The notes below the pieces were generated by a model. The model ran no database searches. It was not told where the DNA came from and saw only the letters and a list, made by a program, of their open reading frames with translations. From Escherichia boydii (GTDB lineage Bacteria > Pseudomonadota > Gammaproteobacteria > Enterobacterales > Enterobacteriaceae): a DNA stretch of 64,000 nucleotides. The DNA lies in NCBI GenBank assembly GCA_041890495.1, contig CP169086.1:2976001-3040000 (forward strand), read 5' to 3'. Position numbers and translations under genes: made by a program. This document shows positions 35,266-44,460 of this stretch, in pieces; positions within the stretch are counted from its first letter, which is position 1; each line of letters opens with the position of its first letter.

Positions 35266-36647
35266 TGGCTAAGTATAAGGCGTATCCGGAATATAAGGAT
35301 TCTGGGGTTGAGTGGTTGGGGGAGATACCAAAAAAGTGGACGCCAACTCAAGTAAAATATGGATTTAATGTTACTTTAGGGAAAATGCTTCAAAAAACCA
35401 AACAATCGTTTTCCGATGAGTTAAAACCTTACCTTAAGGCTCAGAACATACAGCCTAATGGTATAAATTTAGATGTCGTTGATAAAATGTGGTTTTCGAC
35501 TAATGAAAAACAAAAGTTAAAGCTTAAAATTAATGACGTCTTGGTTAGTGAGGGTGGTGATGTTGGGCGCACTGCAATATGGAAAGGTGAATTAGAAGAG
35601 TGTTACGTTCAAAACGCACTAAATCGAGTTCGACCATTATTAAAAAACACATCTTCATTTTTCTATTACTGGATGATTTTCTTGAAGTCATCGGAATATA
35701 TAAACATAATATGTAATAAAGCTACAATCGCGCATTATACAGCTGAAAAACTTGAATGCACGCCAATTTTCTTGCCAGATGAAAGACAGCAATTAATCAT
35801 TTCAACGTTTCTAAATGATGAAACTGTAAAAATTGAGGCCCTAATTGGAAAACAACACCAGCTTATCGAACTTCTAAAAGAAAAACGTCAGGCAGTGATT
35901 AGTCATGCCGTAACCAAAGGGTTAAACCCTGATGTGCCGATGAAAGTTTCCGGGGTTGAGTGGTTTGGAGATGTACCTTTACATTGGTCAAAAACTATTA
36001 TTAAGCATATTGCTAAAATTAATCCGTTAAAAACAAAAATCACACCAGACCTCATGAAAAAGGAGTGCAGCTTTATCCCAATGGAGAATCTAAAATTAAA
36101 CAAGATAATTTTAGATGAACATAGAGTAGTTAAAGATGTTTATAATAGCTATACATATTTCGAAGATAAAGATATCTTGATGGCAAAAGTCACACCTTGC
36201 TTTGAGAACAAAAATATAGCAATCGCCAAAAATCTTTTCAATGGATTAGGTTTTGGAACAACAGAGATTTATGTTATTCGCTGTAACAATCAAGTTAAGA
36301 ATGAGTTTCTTTTTTACCGATTACAGGAAGATAATTTTTCAGCAATTGCAGAAGGTTCTATGACAGGGGCTGGCGGTCTGAAACGAGTTCCTCAGGAAGT
36401 TGTGAATTCATTTAAATTTCATTTACCCTCGATTTGTGAACAAAAAGAAATTGTATCGTTTCTCAACTCTGTAACCGCAAAAATCGACACCCTAATCCAA
36501 AAACAACTCCAACAAATTGACCTCCTAAAAGAGCGCCGCACCGCCCTCATCTCCGCCGCCGTTACCGGCAAAATCGATCTCCGCGACTGGATGCCTCCCG
36601 CCAGCAGCACCGAAGCATCCCTCACCACTGAGGAGGCCACCGCATGA
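35265..36647 (+). CDS. hsdS: Type I restriction-modification, specificity subunit
   Basis: A 460-residue specificity subunit. Two target-recognition domains begin with near-repeats, SGVEWLGEIPKKW (about residue 13) and SGVEWFGDVPLHW (about 228). Each is closed by a conserved helix (KIEALIGKQHQLIELLKEKR and KIDTLIQKQLQQIDLLKERR). The recognition domains are clearly AT-rich, while the last 150 bases return to the GC-rich local composition; this is the usual mark of swapped recognition domains. The DNA target cannot be deduced. The gene overlaps both neighbours by one and four bases. Confidence 0.92.
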   Translation: MAKYKAYPEYKDSGVEWLGEIPKKWTPTQVKYGFNVTLGKMLQKTKQSFSDELKPYLKAQNIQPNGINLDVVDKMWFSTNEKQKLKLKINDVLVSEGGDVGRTAIWKGELEECYVQNALNRVRPLLKNTSSFFYYWMIFLKSSEYINIICNKATIAHYTAEKLECTPIFLPDERQQLIISTFLNDETVKIEALIGKQHQLIELLKEKRQAVISHAVTKGLNPDVPMKVSGVEWFGDVPLHWSKTIIKHIAKINPLKTKITPDLMKKECSFIPMENLKLNKIILDEHRVVKDVYNSYTYFEDKDILMAKVTPCFENKNIAIAKNLFNGLGFGTTEIYVIRCNNQVKNEFLFYRLQEDNFSAIAEGSMTGAGGLKRVPQEVVNSFKFHLPSICEQKEIVSFLNSVTAKIDTLIQKQLQQIDLLKERRTALISAAVTGKIDLRDWMPPASSTEASLTTEEATA

Positions 36648-39600
36648 TCGCCGACGTCACCAAAGAATCGAACCTGCAGGCCGATATCATAAACCAGATG
36701 TGTCAGCACGGCTGGGTCCCCGGCATTGGCAGCAAGTACGATCGTGAACGTGCCCTCTATCCGCAGGATGCGCTAACGTTTGTCCAAATCACCCAGCCGC
36801 AGGAGTGGGAAAAATTCACTCGTATCTATCCCAACGACACCGAGCGTCATTTTCTCGATGCGCTGGTAGCTCAGCTTAAAAAAGCAGATGCCAACGCCAC
36901 CGATATCCAGTCCCGGACTTACGGTACTCTGGGGGTGCTGCGCCACGGCATCAAAAGCCATAATGCGCGCTTCTCGTTATGCCAGTTTAAGCCGGATCAC
37001 AACCTCAATCCGGACACCCTTGCGCGCTATCGGCAGAACATCTGCCGCATCGTTCCTGAACTGGTTTACAGCCCCCACGCGAGCGGCACCGACGCGGAGG
37101 CGAAAGCCAAACGCTGGCGCATCGACCTGGTGCTGTTTATCAACGGCCTACCGGTTGCCACTCTGGAGCTGAAATCCGAGTTCAAGCAGACGGTCAACAG
37201 CGCCATTAACCAGTACAAAAAAACGCGCCTGCCAAAAGATCCGGCGACCAACAAGCTCGAGCCGCTGCTGACCTTCAAGCGCGGCGCGCTGGTGCATTTC
37301 GCCGTCAGCCAGTATGAGGTCTACATGACCACCCGGCTTGCCGGTGATGACACGTTCTTTCTGCCGTTCAACAGAGGCACAAAAGAGGGTGGCGCGGGTA
37401 ACGACGTCCCGGAGCAGAACCATGAATACGCCACCAGCTATCTCTGGAACGAGGTATTGCTCCCCGACAATCTGCTGAAAATCCTCGCCTGCTTTGTGCA
37501 TCTGCAAATCGAGGAGAAAGAGGACTGGGACGGTAAAAAGGTCAAAAAAGAGAGCCTGATCTTCCCGCGCTATCACCAGTGGGACGTGGTAAACAAGCTT
37601 ATTGCCGCCGCAGACGAAGAAGGCACCGGCAACAAGTACCTGATCCAGCACAGCGCCGGGTCCGGAAAATCGAACTCCATCGCCTGGACGGCGCATCAGC
37701 TCTCCTGCCTGCATAACGAAAAGGGTGAAAAACGCTTCCACTCGGTGATAGTTGTCACTGACCGCACCGTACTGGACGATCAGCTGCAGGACACCATCTA
37801 TCAGTTTGAACATGCGGACGGCGTGGTCGGACGAATCAACAACCGCGAGGGGGAAGGGTCTAAATCGGAGAAGCTCGCCAGCGCGCTGGAGCACTCGCTG
37901 CCCATCATCATCGTCACCATTCAGACCTTCCCGTTCGTACTCAAAGCAATCGAAAACAGCACCTGCCTCAAAGAACGAATCTACGCGATCATCGCAGATG
38001 AAGCGCACTCCTCCCAGAGCGGCTCCACGGCGCGCCAGCTGAAAGAAGTGCTGATGAGCGAAGGGGCCGACGACGATGTGGTCCTGACCTCTGAAGATAT
38101 CCTCGACGCCACCCTTGCCGCACGCAGCGGGAGCAGCAACCTTAATTTCTACGCCTTCACCGCGACGCCGAAGGCGAAAACCCTGGAACTTTTTGGCCGC
38201 AGACCCAATCCGCACGAACCCGCATCCAGAACCAACAAACCTGCGGCGTTCCATGTTTACTCCATGCGTCAGGCCATCGAGGAGGGCTTTATCCTCGACG
38301 TGCTGAAGAATTACACCAATTACAAAGTCGCCTATAAGCTGCTGCAAAAAATCGGTGATAAAGACCGGGAGGTGGACAGCAATCGGGCGAAGATCAGGCT
38401 CAACCAGTGGGTGACGTTGCATGAACATAATGTCGCGCAAAAGGTAAAAGTCATCGTTGAGCATTACCGCCAGCACGTAATGTATCTGCTCGGCGGGCAG
38501 GCGAAGGCGATGGTGGTGACCAGCTCGCGCAAGGCTGCGGTGCGCTACAAGCTGGCGTTTGATAAATACATCTCTGAAATGAGCTACGGGAAAATCACCG
38601 CGATGGTGGCATTCTCAGGCGAGGTCGAGTTCCAGGAAAATGACATGAACGACCTCACGCTGTTGCACCAGAAATTTACTGAAATCAGTATGAACCCGGC
38701 TCTCAAAGGCCGCGATATGCGAAAGGCGTTTGATACTGATGACTATCAGGTGATGCTGGTGGCCAACAAATTCCAGACCGGCTTCGACCAGCCGAAGCTT
38801 TGTGCTATGTACGTGGATAAAGCGCTTGGCGGCGTGGAGTGCGTACAGACGCTGTCGCGTCTCAACCGAACCTATCCCGGCAAAAAGGAATCCGGCACCT
38901 TTGTTCTCGATTTTTATAACGAACCTGACGATATCCTCGCGGCCTTCCAGCCCTACTATCAAACGGCTGAATTGACCGATGTCAGCGATCCTGGTCTGGT
39001 GTTCGATCTGTATGAGAAACTTCGCGCAACGGGTATATTTTTATGGCAGGAAGTCGAACAGCTCTGCGAGGCTTTTTACAGCAAGACAAAATCGAATGCG
39101 AAGATCAGCAATATTTGCCTACCCGCAGTAAACCGCTGGGCAATGCGGTATACCTCAGCGAAAGAGGCGTATATCAGCGCCAAACAGATCTATGAGTTAA
39201 CAAAAAGGGATTCTCCTAACCCCATTTTGCTCGCAAACGCGGAAAACAGTTTTAAAGCCTGCAAGAAGGAAAAAGATCGTCTGGAGATTTTTAAAAAAGA
39301 TCTCGGCAGCTTTGTACGCTTTTATGAATTTATGTCCCAGATCGTCTCCTACGATGACAAGTCGCTGGAGAAATTAAGCCTTTATTGTCGACACCTTCGC
39401 CCTTTACTGCGTGAAGAGTCAACAAATGAAGATGACGTCGATCTTTCCAGTGTTGAAATGAGCCACTATCGGCTTTCAAAGATCCATGAGCAGCATATTA
39501 AGCTTCAGGAGGATGCGGCAGAATATAAGCTCAACCCGGTTAATGACGTCGGCACCGCAAAAGCAAAAGATAAGAAAGAGGAGTTTATGTCGCAGGTGCT

Positions 39601-39904
39601 GTCGCAGCTCAACGAGCTGTTTATCACCGAAAATCTGACCGATAAAGACATGCTCAACTACGCCTTTGTGGTTTACGATAAGCTCGCAGAAAACAAACTT
39701 GTCATGGCCCAACTCGACAACAACACCCGTGAGCAGGCGATGCTGGGCGACTTTACGAAAGCCATTGATGATGCCGTGATGGACAGCAACGAAGCGCACA
39801 AGGAGATGATGATGCAGTACTTATCATCTCCTGACGTTGCCAAAGGGTTTGCTTACCTGATGTATGACATCGCAAAAATGCGCAGGGAATCAATTCATGA
39901 GTGA
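36644..39904 (+). CDS. hsdR: Type I restriction-modification, restriction subunit
   Basis: A 1086-residue translocating endonuclease subunit. The N-terminal nuclease has D161 in RWRIDLVLF and E175-x-K177 in LELKSEF, the PD-(D/E)xK pattern. The helicase motor follows with Walker A HSAGSGKS (K342), the DEAH box in IIADEAHSSQSG and the later motif QTLSRLNRTYPGK. A C-terminal helical region of about 250 residues binds the methylase core. It starts within the hsdS stop (ATGA). The order M-S-R differs from the R-M-S of E. coli K-12, so this is an independent system at the same locus. Confidence 0.94.
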   Translation: MIADVTKESNLQADIINQMCQHGWVPGIGSKYDRERALYPQDALTFVQITQPQEWEKFTRIYPNDTERHFLDALVAQLKKADANATDIQSRTYGTLGVLRHGIKSHNARFSLCQFKPDHNLNPDTLARYRQNICRIVPELVYSPHASGTDAEAKAKRWRIDLVLFINGLPVATLELKSEFKQTVNSAINQYKKTRLPKDPATNKLEPLLTFKRGALVHFAVSQYEVYMTTRLAGDDTFFLPFNRGTKEGGAGNDVPEQNHEYATSYLWNEVLLPDNLLKILACFVHLQIEEKEDWDGKKVKKESLIFPRYHQWDVVNKLIAAADEEGTGNKYLIQHSAGSGKSNSIAWTAHQLSCLHNEKGEKRFHSVIVVTDRTVLDDQLQDTIYQFEHADGVVGRINNREGEGSKSEKLASALEHSLPIIIVTIQTFPFVLKAIENSTCLKERIYAIIADEAHSSQSGSTARQLKEVLMSEGADDDVVLTSEDILDATLAARSGSSNLNFYAFTATPKAKTLELFGRRPNPHEPASRTNKPAAFHVYSMRQAIEEGFILDVLKNYTNYKVAYKLLQKIGDKDREVDSNRAKIRLNQWVTLHEHNVAQKVKVIVEHYRQHVMYLLGGQAKAMVVTSSRKAAVRYKLAFDKYISEMSYGKITAMVAFSGEVEFQENDMNDLTLLHQKFTEISMNPALKGRDMRKAFDTDDYQVMLVANKFQTGFDQPKLCAMYVDKALGGVECVQTLSRLNRTYPGKKESGTFVLDFYNEPDDILAAFQPYYQTAELTDVSDPGLVFDLYEKLRATGIFLWQEVEQLCEAFYSKTKSNAKISNICLPAVNRWAMRYTSAKEAYISAKQIYELTKRDSPNPILLANAENSFKACKKEKDRLEIFKKDLGSFVRFYEFMSQIVSYDDKSLEKLSLYCRHLRPLLREESTNEDDVDLSSVEMSHYRLSKIHEQHIKLQEDAAEYKLNPVNDVGTAKAKDKKEEFMSQVLSQLNELFITENLTDKDMLNYAFVVYDKLAENKLVMAQLDNNTREQAMLGDFTKAIDDAVMDSNEAHKEMMMQYLSSPDVAKGFAYLMYDIAKMRRESIHE

Positions 39905-39980
39905 TATCCAGCTCTTCCGTTACAGTGCTAGCGGCGAAACGCCTCGCATATCGGATACGGGTACAGGAAACGTCGAATGA
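39897..39980 (+). CDS. Possible 27-residue ORF overlapping the hsdR end
   Basis: An ATG at 39897 opens a 27-codon frame (MSDIQLFRYSASGETPRISD and seven more residues) that overlaps the hsdR stop by eight bases, an arrangement typical of coupled genes. The start looks like that of a normal protein but the frame ends at once. It could be a real tiny peptide or the remnant of a lost fourth gene. No family recognised. Confidence 0.25.
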   Translation: MSDIQLFRYSASGETPRISDTGTGNVE

Positions 39981-40058
39981 GCTATTCACAATTTGCACGG
40001 TCAGAGGAGAGCTAAACAGCTTATTAAATGATTTTTCAGGTGAAAAGATGCAAAATTC

Positions 40059-40080
40059 AAAGCAGCCACTTGGCTGCTTT
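40059..40080. terminator. Bidirectional terminator hsdR / DUF262 gene
   Basis: AAAGCAGCC and GGCTGCTTT form a perfect 9-bp stem with loop ACTT, between the converging hsdR and DUF262 genes. Confidence 0.65.
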
Positions 40081-40109
40081 GACATGCTATATAGGTAGCT
40101 TAACTGGTT

Positions 40110-41957
40110 TTACGCTTCAAAATCTTCATATAAAATTTCCGACATATCTTCATGGGATATTCTTTTCCCCATCGCCTGTTCAATCAGTGCAAGTAACTGT
40201 TGCTTTCTATTATCAAAGAAAGCATCGAAGTTGTCTGCGCGCAGTAATTGCGGCGAAATAAAGTGACTTGCCAGAATCGCATCCATATCCTCATCACTCA
40301 ATCCTACTTGCTGGTGATTCTGGATCTGACTCAAATAGTCAGCTGGTGATTTACCCCCAATCATTCGATTGGCTTTGTATGAGATCGAGGTCTTATTAAT
40401 TATTGAATTATATACAGCAGGGCGAATACCTTTACTTTCACACCAGACTTTCGGGAAGATATGGTGTATATCAAGTGCAATTTCCTCGTAGTCAAGTTTC
40501 TGAATAGTGGATTTCCAGAAGAAATCTTTTGCACCATTGCGAAGAATCAAAACACTTAGTGCTTTATAGGCTGCACTTAAACGCGAACGCAAGGTCAGCA
40601 GTCGGCCCGGCTGGAACGAGGCCTCATAAATTGTACGCGGTTCATCACATTCATTTTCAATCCAGTTGAGTAGTTCTTCTACATCATTGGCAATACGCGT
40701 TTCAACTGCTCCGCCATAGAGTTCGCCAAGGACGCCACACCAGAACCAACGCGCGAGTTTGTCATAGATTTTTGGTTCTAACCAGTTCCCCTGAAGTTGT
40801 GAAAGAACGGCGGCCAAAGGCACTAATTGTGTACGATACGGCAACTCGGAGCCCTGCATAAAGCATTCGTGATGCAAAAACTTTGCAGCCAGCAGGAAAC
40901 CTTTTTCAACATCGTCAGCCCAACGGTGATAATCATCAAGCGACAATGCGAGTACAGAAACACGCTTGGCACTCACGGCTGTCACCGCTTTACCCGTTTT
41001 ACCTTCAGCGATATCGGTACGTCTTTTCGTTAACGTATTGAGGATACTAATGGCCTGGAGAAAATCAGTCGGCTCTACCCCATTAAGAATAGAGACTTTA
41101 TCAAGCGAAGCACGACGCCCGGCTTTCTGGCGTAAGGTACTCCCATACCAGTCATCTCGTAAGTTAAAACCATCGGCAGCAAAGCTCGCCGTGACCAGTT
41201 CGAAAACGGATAATGGAACACCTCCGGTATTAACCTTCTCAAATACAAGGCATACCGCTTCTTTACTTGTCGCTTTACTCAGAGCGATAACCGGCAATTG
41301 ATAACTACGAAATGCAGATAATATTTTATCTCTAAATTCCATAAAGAGGCCAAAATGCTCTTTTGCATATTTAAAGAGGTTTTTTTCCCATTCATTAGAA
41401 TTAATAATTTGACTGCATGGGAAAAACAATGCCTTGCATTCTTTTTCTGCGGTAGAGAAATCCATTTCGACCTCTTCACCGGAATTATTTATGAAAGTTT
41501 TTACATCACGCCCAAAATTAGTAGTTACTCGTTTCGATTTTTCCACTGCAATAAATGCTTCATCAAGACGATCATCCATTGCGGCCTCAATATCGATATA
41601 ATAAAAACGCTCAATAGCTTTCCCTTTTTCATTAAACGTCTTTACCGGAGTATCAAGCATGAGCACTTGAGTGAGAGAAGTTAGACGCTGCTGGCCATCT
41701 AGGATGAGTCGTTCTGGCTCCGGCATTGAGCCCGTAATGTTCTCAACGGGGCGAACCTGAAAGCGGACTTCACCTCCGGTCTCTAGTAGCATCACCGCTC
41801 CGACTGGAAAAGAACGTGCAATGCTGACCAGTAAGGAACGTACATGCTCATCATCCCATACCCATCCCCGCTGAAAGTCAGGTAATTGCACCTTTCCTTC
41901 AATGATCTGTTTCAGCATGTCAGGTAAAGGGGTTTTAGTCGTGTCAAAAGAACTCAT
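40110..41957 (-). CDS. DUF262 and HNH nuclease, GmrSD/SspE-like
   Basis: A 615-residue protein with an N-terminal DUF262 (ParB-like NTPase) domain: LPDFQRGWVWDDEHVRSLL near residue 25 and the hallmark D87-GQQR. A long helical middle section leads to an HNH-type motif near the C-terminus (ALDIHHIFPKVW, H498-H499). This architecture is shared by GmrSD type IV restriction enzymes, which cut modified phage DNA, and by SspE of phosphorothioate systems. Composition is lower in GC than the flanking core genes. Lying beside hsdMSR, convergent with it, it is a likely separate anti-phage nuclease. No dnd/ssp modification gene is present here. Its target chemistry is unknown. Confidence 0.82.
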   Translation of the reverse strand: MSSFDTTKTPLPDMLKQIIEGKVQLPDFQRGWVWDDEHVRSLLVSIARSFPVGAVMLLETGGEVRFQVRPVENITGSMPEPERLILDGQQRLTSLTQVLMLDTPVKTFNEKGKAIERFYYIDIEAAMDDRLDEAFIAVEKSKRVTTNFGRDVKTFINNSGEEVEMDFSTAEKECKALFFPCSQIINSNEWEKNLFKYAKEHFGLFMEFRDKILSAFRSYQLPVIALSKATSKEAVCLVFEKVNTGGVPLSVFELVTASFAADGFNLRDDWYGSTLRQKAGRRASLDKVSILNGVEPTDFLQAISILNTLTKRRTDIAEGKTGKAVTAVSAKRVSVLALSLDDYHRWADDVEKGFLLAAKFLHHECFMQGSELPYRTQLVPLAAVLSQLQGNWLEPKIYDKLARWFWCGVLGELYGGAVETRIANDVEELLNWIENECDEPRTIYEASFQPGRLLTLRSRLSAAYKALSVLILRNGAKDFFWKSTIQKLDYEEIALDIHHIFPKVWCESKGIRPAVYNSIINKTSISYKANRMIGGKSPADYLSQIQNHQQVGLSDEDMDAILASHFISPQLLRADNFDAFFDNRKQQLLALIEQAMGKRISHEDMSEILYEDFEA

Positions 41958-42115
41958 CCTTGTACTCCCACGTAGTATTATTTTTTGTACGTCATTAAAA
42001 TTTATTGCTGTTAATCAGGAATCAGGATTGTACTCCACAATTTGTAAGCTGTAAGTCACGATAGTACCTCGCCCCATCTTTGCACTTCTCCCCCACAACC
42101 CTCTATCCTTAACCC

Positions 42116-43387
42116 ATGGAAAAAATAGCTGAACTCAAACGCGCCAAGCTGCTGGCGCTGTCGCTGCTGCTGGTTGCCGCCGCGGCCTTTATCACCACCC
42201 TGTTCCTGCCGCAGACCTTCTGGGTGCGCGGCGTCAAGGCCATTGCCGAGGCGGCGATGGTCGGCGCGCTGGCTGACTGGTTTGCGGTCGTCGCGCTGTT
42301 CCGCCGGGTGCCGATTCCCTTTATCTCCCGCCATACGGCGATCATTCCGCGCAATAAAGACCGGATCGGCGACAATCTCGGCCAGTTCGTGCAGGAGAAG
42401 TTTCTTGATACCCAGTCGCTGGTGGCGTTGATCCGCCGCTATGAGCCCGCGCAAATGATTGGTGCCTGGTTCAGCAAGCCCGACAACGCCCAGCGCGTCG
42501 GGCTGCATCTGATGCAGGTGATGAGCGGTTTTCTTGAGCTGACCGACGACGGGCGCATTCAGCGCCTGCTCAAACGCGCGGTGCATAAGGCCATCGACAA
42601 GGTCGATTTCACCGAAACCAGCGCCGTGATGCTGGAGAGCATGACCAAAAACAATCGCCATCAGGTGCTGCTGGACGCCATCATCAATCGCCTGATTACT
42701 TTAATTCAGCGGGAAAGCACGCGGGACTTTATCGCCGACCAGATCGTCCACTGGCTCAAAACCGAGCATCCGCGCAAGGCGATGGTCCTGCCCACCGAGT
42801 GGCTGGGCGATCAAAGCGCGGAGATGGTGTCGAACGCGGTCAACACGCTGCTGGACGATATCAGCCACGACCGCACGCACCAGATCCGCCAGGCGTTTGA
42901 CCGCGCCACGCTGAAGCTTATCGACAACCTGAAAAACGATCCGGAAATGGCGGCAAAAGCCGACAACATCAAGCACTATCTGAAAAACGATGAGGCGTTT
43001 AACCGCTATCTGGGCGAGATGTGGGCCGACCTGCGCCAGTGGCTGAAGGCGGATATGCAGAGTGAGGACTCGCGCGTGAAGCAGCGCATCGCCAACGCCG
43101 GGCTGTGGTTTGGCGAAACCCTGACGAACGACGCGAACCTGCAGGCCTCGCTGAACGAGCATCTGGAGCAGGCCGCGCATCGCCTCGCGCCGGATTTTGC
43201 CGCGTTCCTGACACGCCACATCAGCGACACGGTGAAAAGCTGGGATGCCAAAGACATGTCCCGCCAGATTGAGTTGAACATTGGCAAGGATCTGCAGTTT
43301 ATCCGCGTCAACGGCACCCTGGTGGGCGGGACGATTGGCCTGATCCTGTTTTTACTCTCGCAGCTACCTGCCGTGCTGGGACATTAA
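42116..43387 (+). CDS. yjiN: DUF445 membrane protein YjiN
   Basis: A 423-residue DUF445 family protein, in the same place beside the restriction region as in E. coli. Membrane segments are visible at residues about 14-34 (LLALSLLLVAAAAFITTLF), just after 40 and at the C-terminus (GGTIGLILFLLSQL), with a long helical part between. Function is unknown. The end overlaps the convergent DUF2955 gene by four bases. Confidence 0.9.
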   Translation: MEKIAELKRAKLLALSLLLVAAAAFITTLFLPQTFWVRGVKAIAEAAMVGALADWFAVVALFRRVPIPFISRHTAIIPRNKDRIGDNLGQFVQEKFLDTQSLVALIRRYEPAQMIGAWFSKPDNAQRVGLHLMQVMSGFLELTDDGRIQRLLKRAVHKAIDKVDFTETSAVMLESMTKNNRHQVLLDAIINRLITLIQRESTRDFIADQIVHWLKTEHPRKAMVLPTEWLGDQSAEMVSNAVNTLLDDISHDRTHQIRQAFDRATLKLIDNLKNDPEMAAKADNIKHYLKNDEAFNRYLGEMWADLRQWLKADMQSEDSRVKQRIANAGLWFGETLTNDANLQASLNEHLEQAAHRLAPDFAAFLTRHISDTVKSWDAKDMSRQIELNIGKDLQFIRVNGTLVGGTIGLILFLLSQLPAVLGH

Positions 43388-44460
43388 TCCGCTTTGGGCG
43401 GCGCGATGACGTAGCGCGTCGCCTCGAAGCGGTTCAGGATCAGGTGCATCAGAAAGACCATCGTCAGCGTCGCCACCAGCGAAAAGGTAACGGAGGTGAT
43501 GCGGTACAGATCGCTGAACACCAAGTCAGTGTCCGGGTGCATGTTCTGCCCGAACATTATCCCGATGGTGGTGATGCTGGAGAAGCCCACGCCCGCCCCC
43601 ACCTTCTCCATCACGTGGAGTCGCGCCCCAAACGCCAGCCCAAGGCCGATCAGCGGCATCATCAGCAGCATATGGCTGCTGTGATCGTAGAGGATCAGCT
43701 GCACCACCAGAATATAGAGACAGCCCAGCACCACGCCGACCACGCGCCAGATGGAGCTCATCACCGCGCCGCGATAGTGCATCGGGAACAGGATCAAAAT
43801 CCCAGCCATCAGCGCCGAAAGCGAATCGCTTAAGTCGCTGATCTGAAAAACCACGAATATCAGCGTCGCGACGGTGCCGGAGAGCAGCGACTCGTGGCGC
43901 ACGCGGGCATCGTCTTTCTCAATCAGCGGCGGCGGCTTGCGGGGCTCCACGTCCGGCAGGAGATAGTTCATCAGCGCGCTCAGGCACACCGCCATCACGC
44001 TCGCTTCAATGTTGGAGAACAAAAGCGTGTGCCAGTTGGTGCTGGGGTAGCTCATAAAGTTGAGCATCACGCTCTGGCACACCACGCCCATCGAACCGAA
44101 CAGAAACAGCGGGCCCTTACTCATAAAGCGAAAGCGCATCACGTACAGGGCAAACACCACCAGCGTCATGATGATCGGCCATTGCGACAGATAGCCGATG
44201 ATGATCACCATTTCAACGCAGTTGAGCGATGCGCTGAAGATAAACTGCTTCGCCACGTGGCGGTTAAACACCGGCACCAGCGACAACAGCATGATCGGAT
44301 AGACCACGAAAAACACGCCGTAGCTGGTGTTGTAGAAGCTCGAAATGCTCAGTGCAATCATGCCGGCAAAGACGATGCGCAGGGTCTGGCGAAAGTCGTT
44401 TGCCGTGTAGACGATGTTGCCGTGCGGGGTAAAGACCCGCGCCAGGGTACTAATAGACAT
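43384..44460 (-). CDS. DUF2955 inner-membrane protein
   Basis: A 358-residue protein with about nine or ten membrane segments, of the DUF2955 family related to FUSC/aromatic-acid exporter proteins. Two hydrophobic blocks (residues about 25-175 and 195-345) flank a short charged loop. Its gene overlaps the HlyD-family gene by 11 bases, and the pair resembles AaeB/AaeA-like efflux systems. It is likely the inner-membrane pump component; substrate unknown. Confidence 0.82.
   Translation of the reverse strand: MSISTLARVFTPHGNIVYTANDFRQTLRIVFAGMIALSISSFYNTSYGVFFVVYPIMLLSLVPVFNRHVAKQFIFSASLNCVEMVIIIGYLSQWPIIMTLVVFALYVMRFRFMSKGPLFLFGSMGVVCQSVMLNFMSYPSTNWHTLLFSNIEASVMAVCLSALMNYLLPDVEPRKPPPLIEKDDARVRHESLLSGTVATLIFVVFQISDLSDSLSALMAGILILFPMHYRGAVMSSIWRVVGVVLGCLYILVVQLILYDHSSHMLLMMPLIGLGLAFGARLHVMEKVGAGVGFSSITTIGIMFGQNMHPDTDLVFSDLYRITSVTFSLVATLTMVFLMHLILNRFEATRYVIAPPKAD

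Noticed and set aside
32998..41957. Whole defence island as an integrated mobile element
   Set aside because: No integrase, transposase, tRNA target or flanking direct repeats were seen; replacement by recombination between conserved flanks is more likely.
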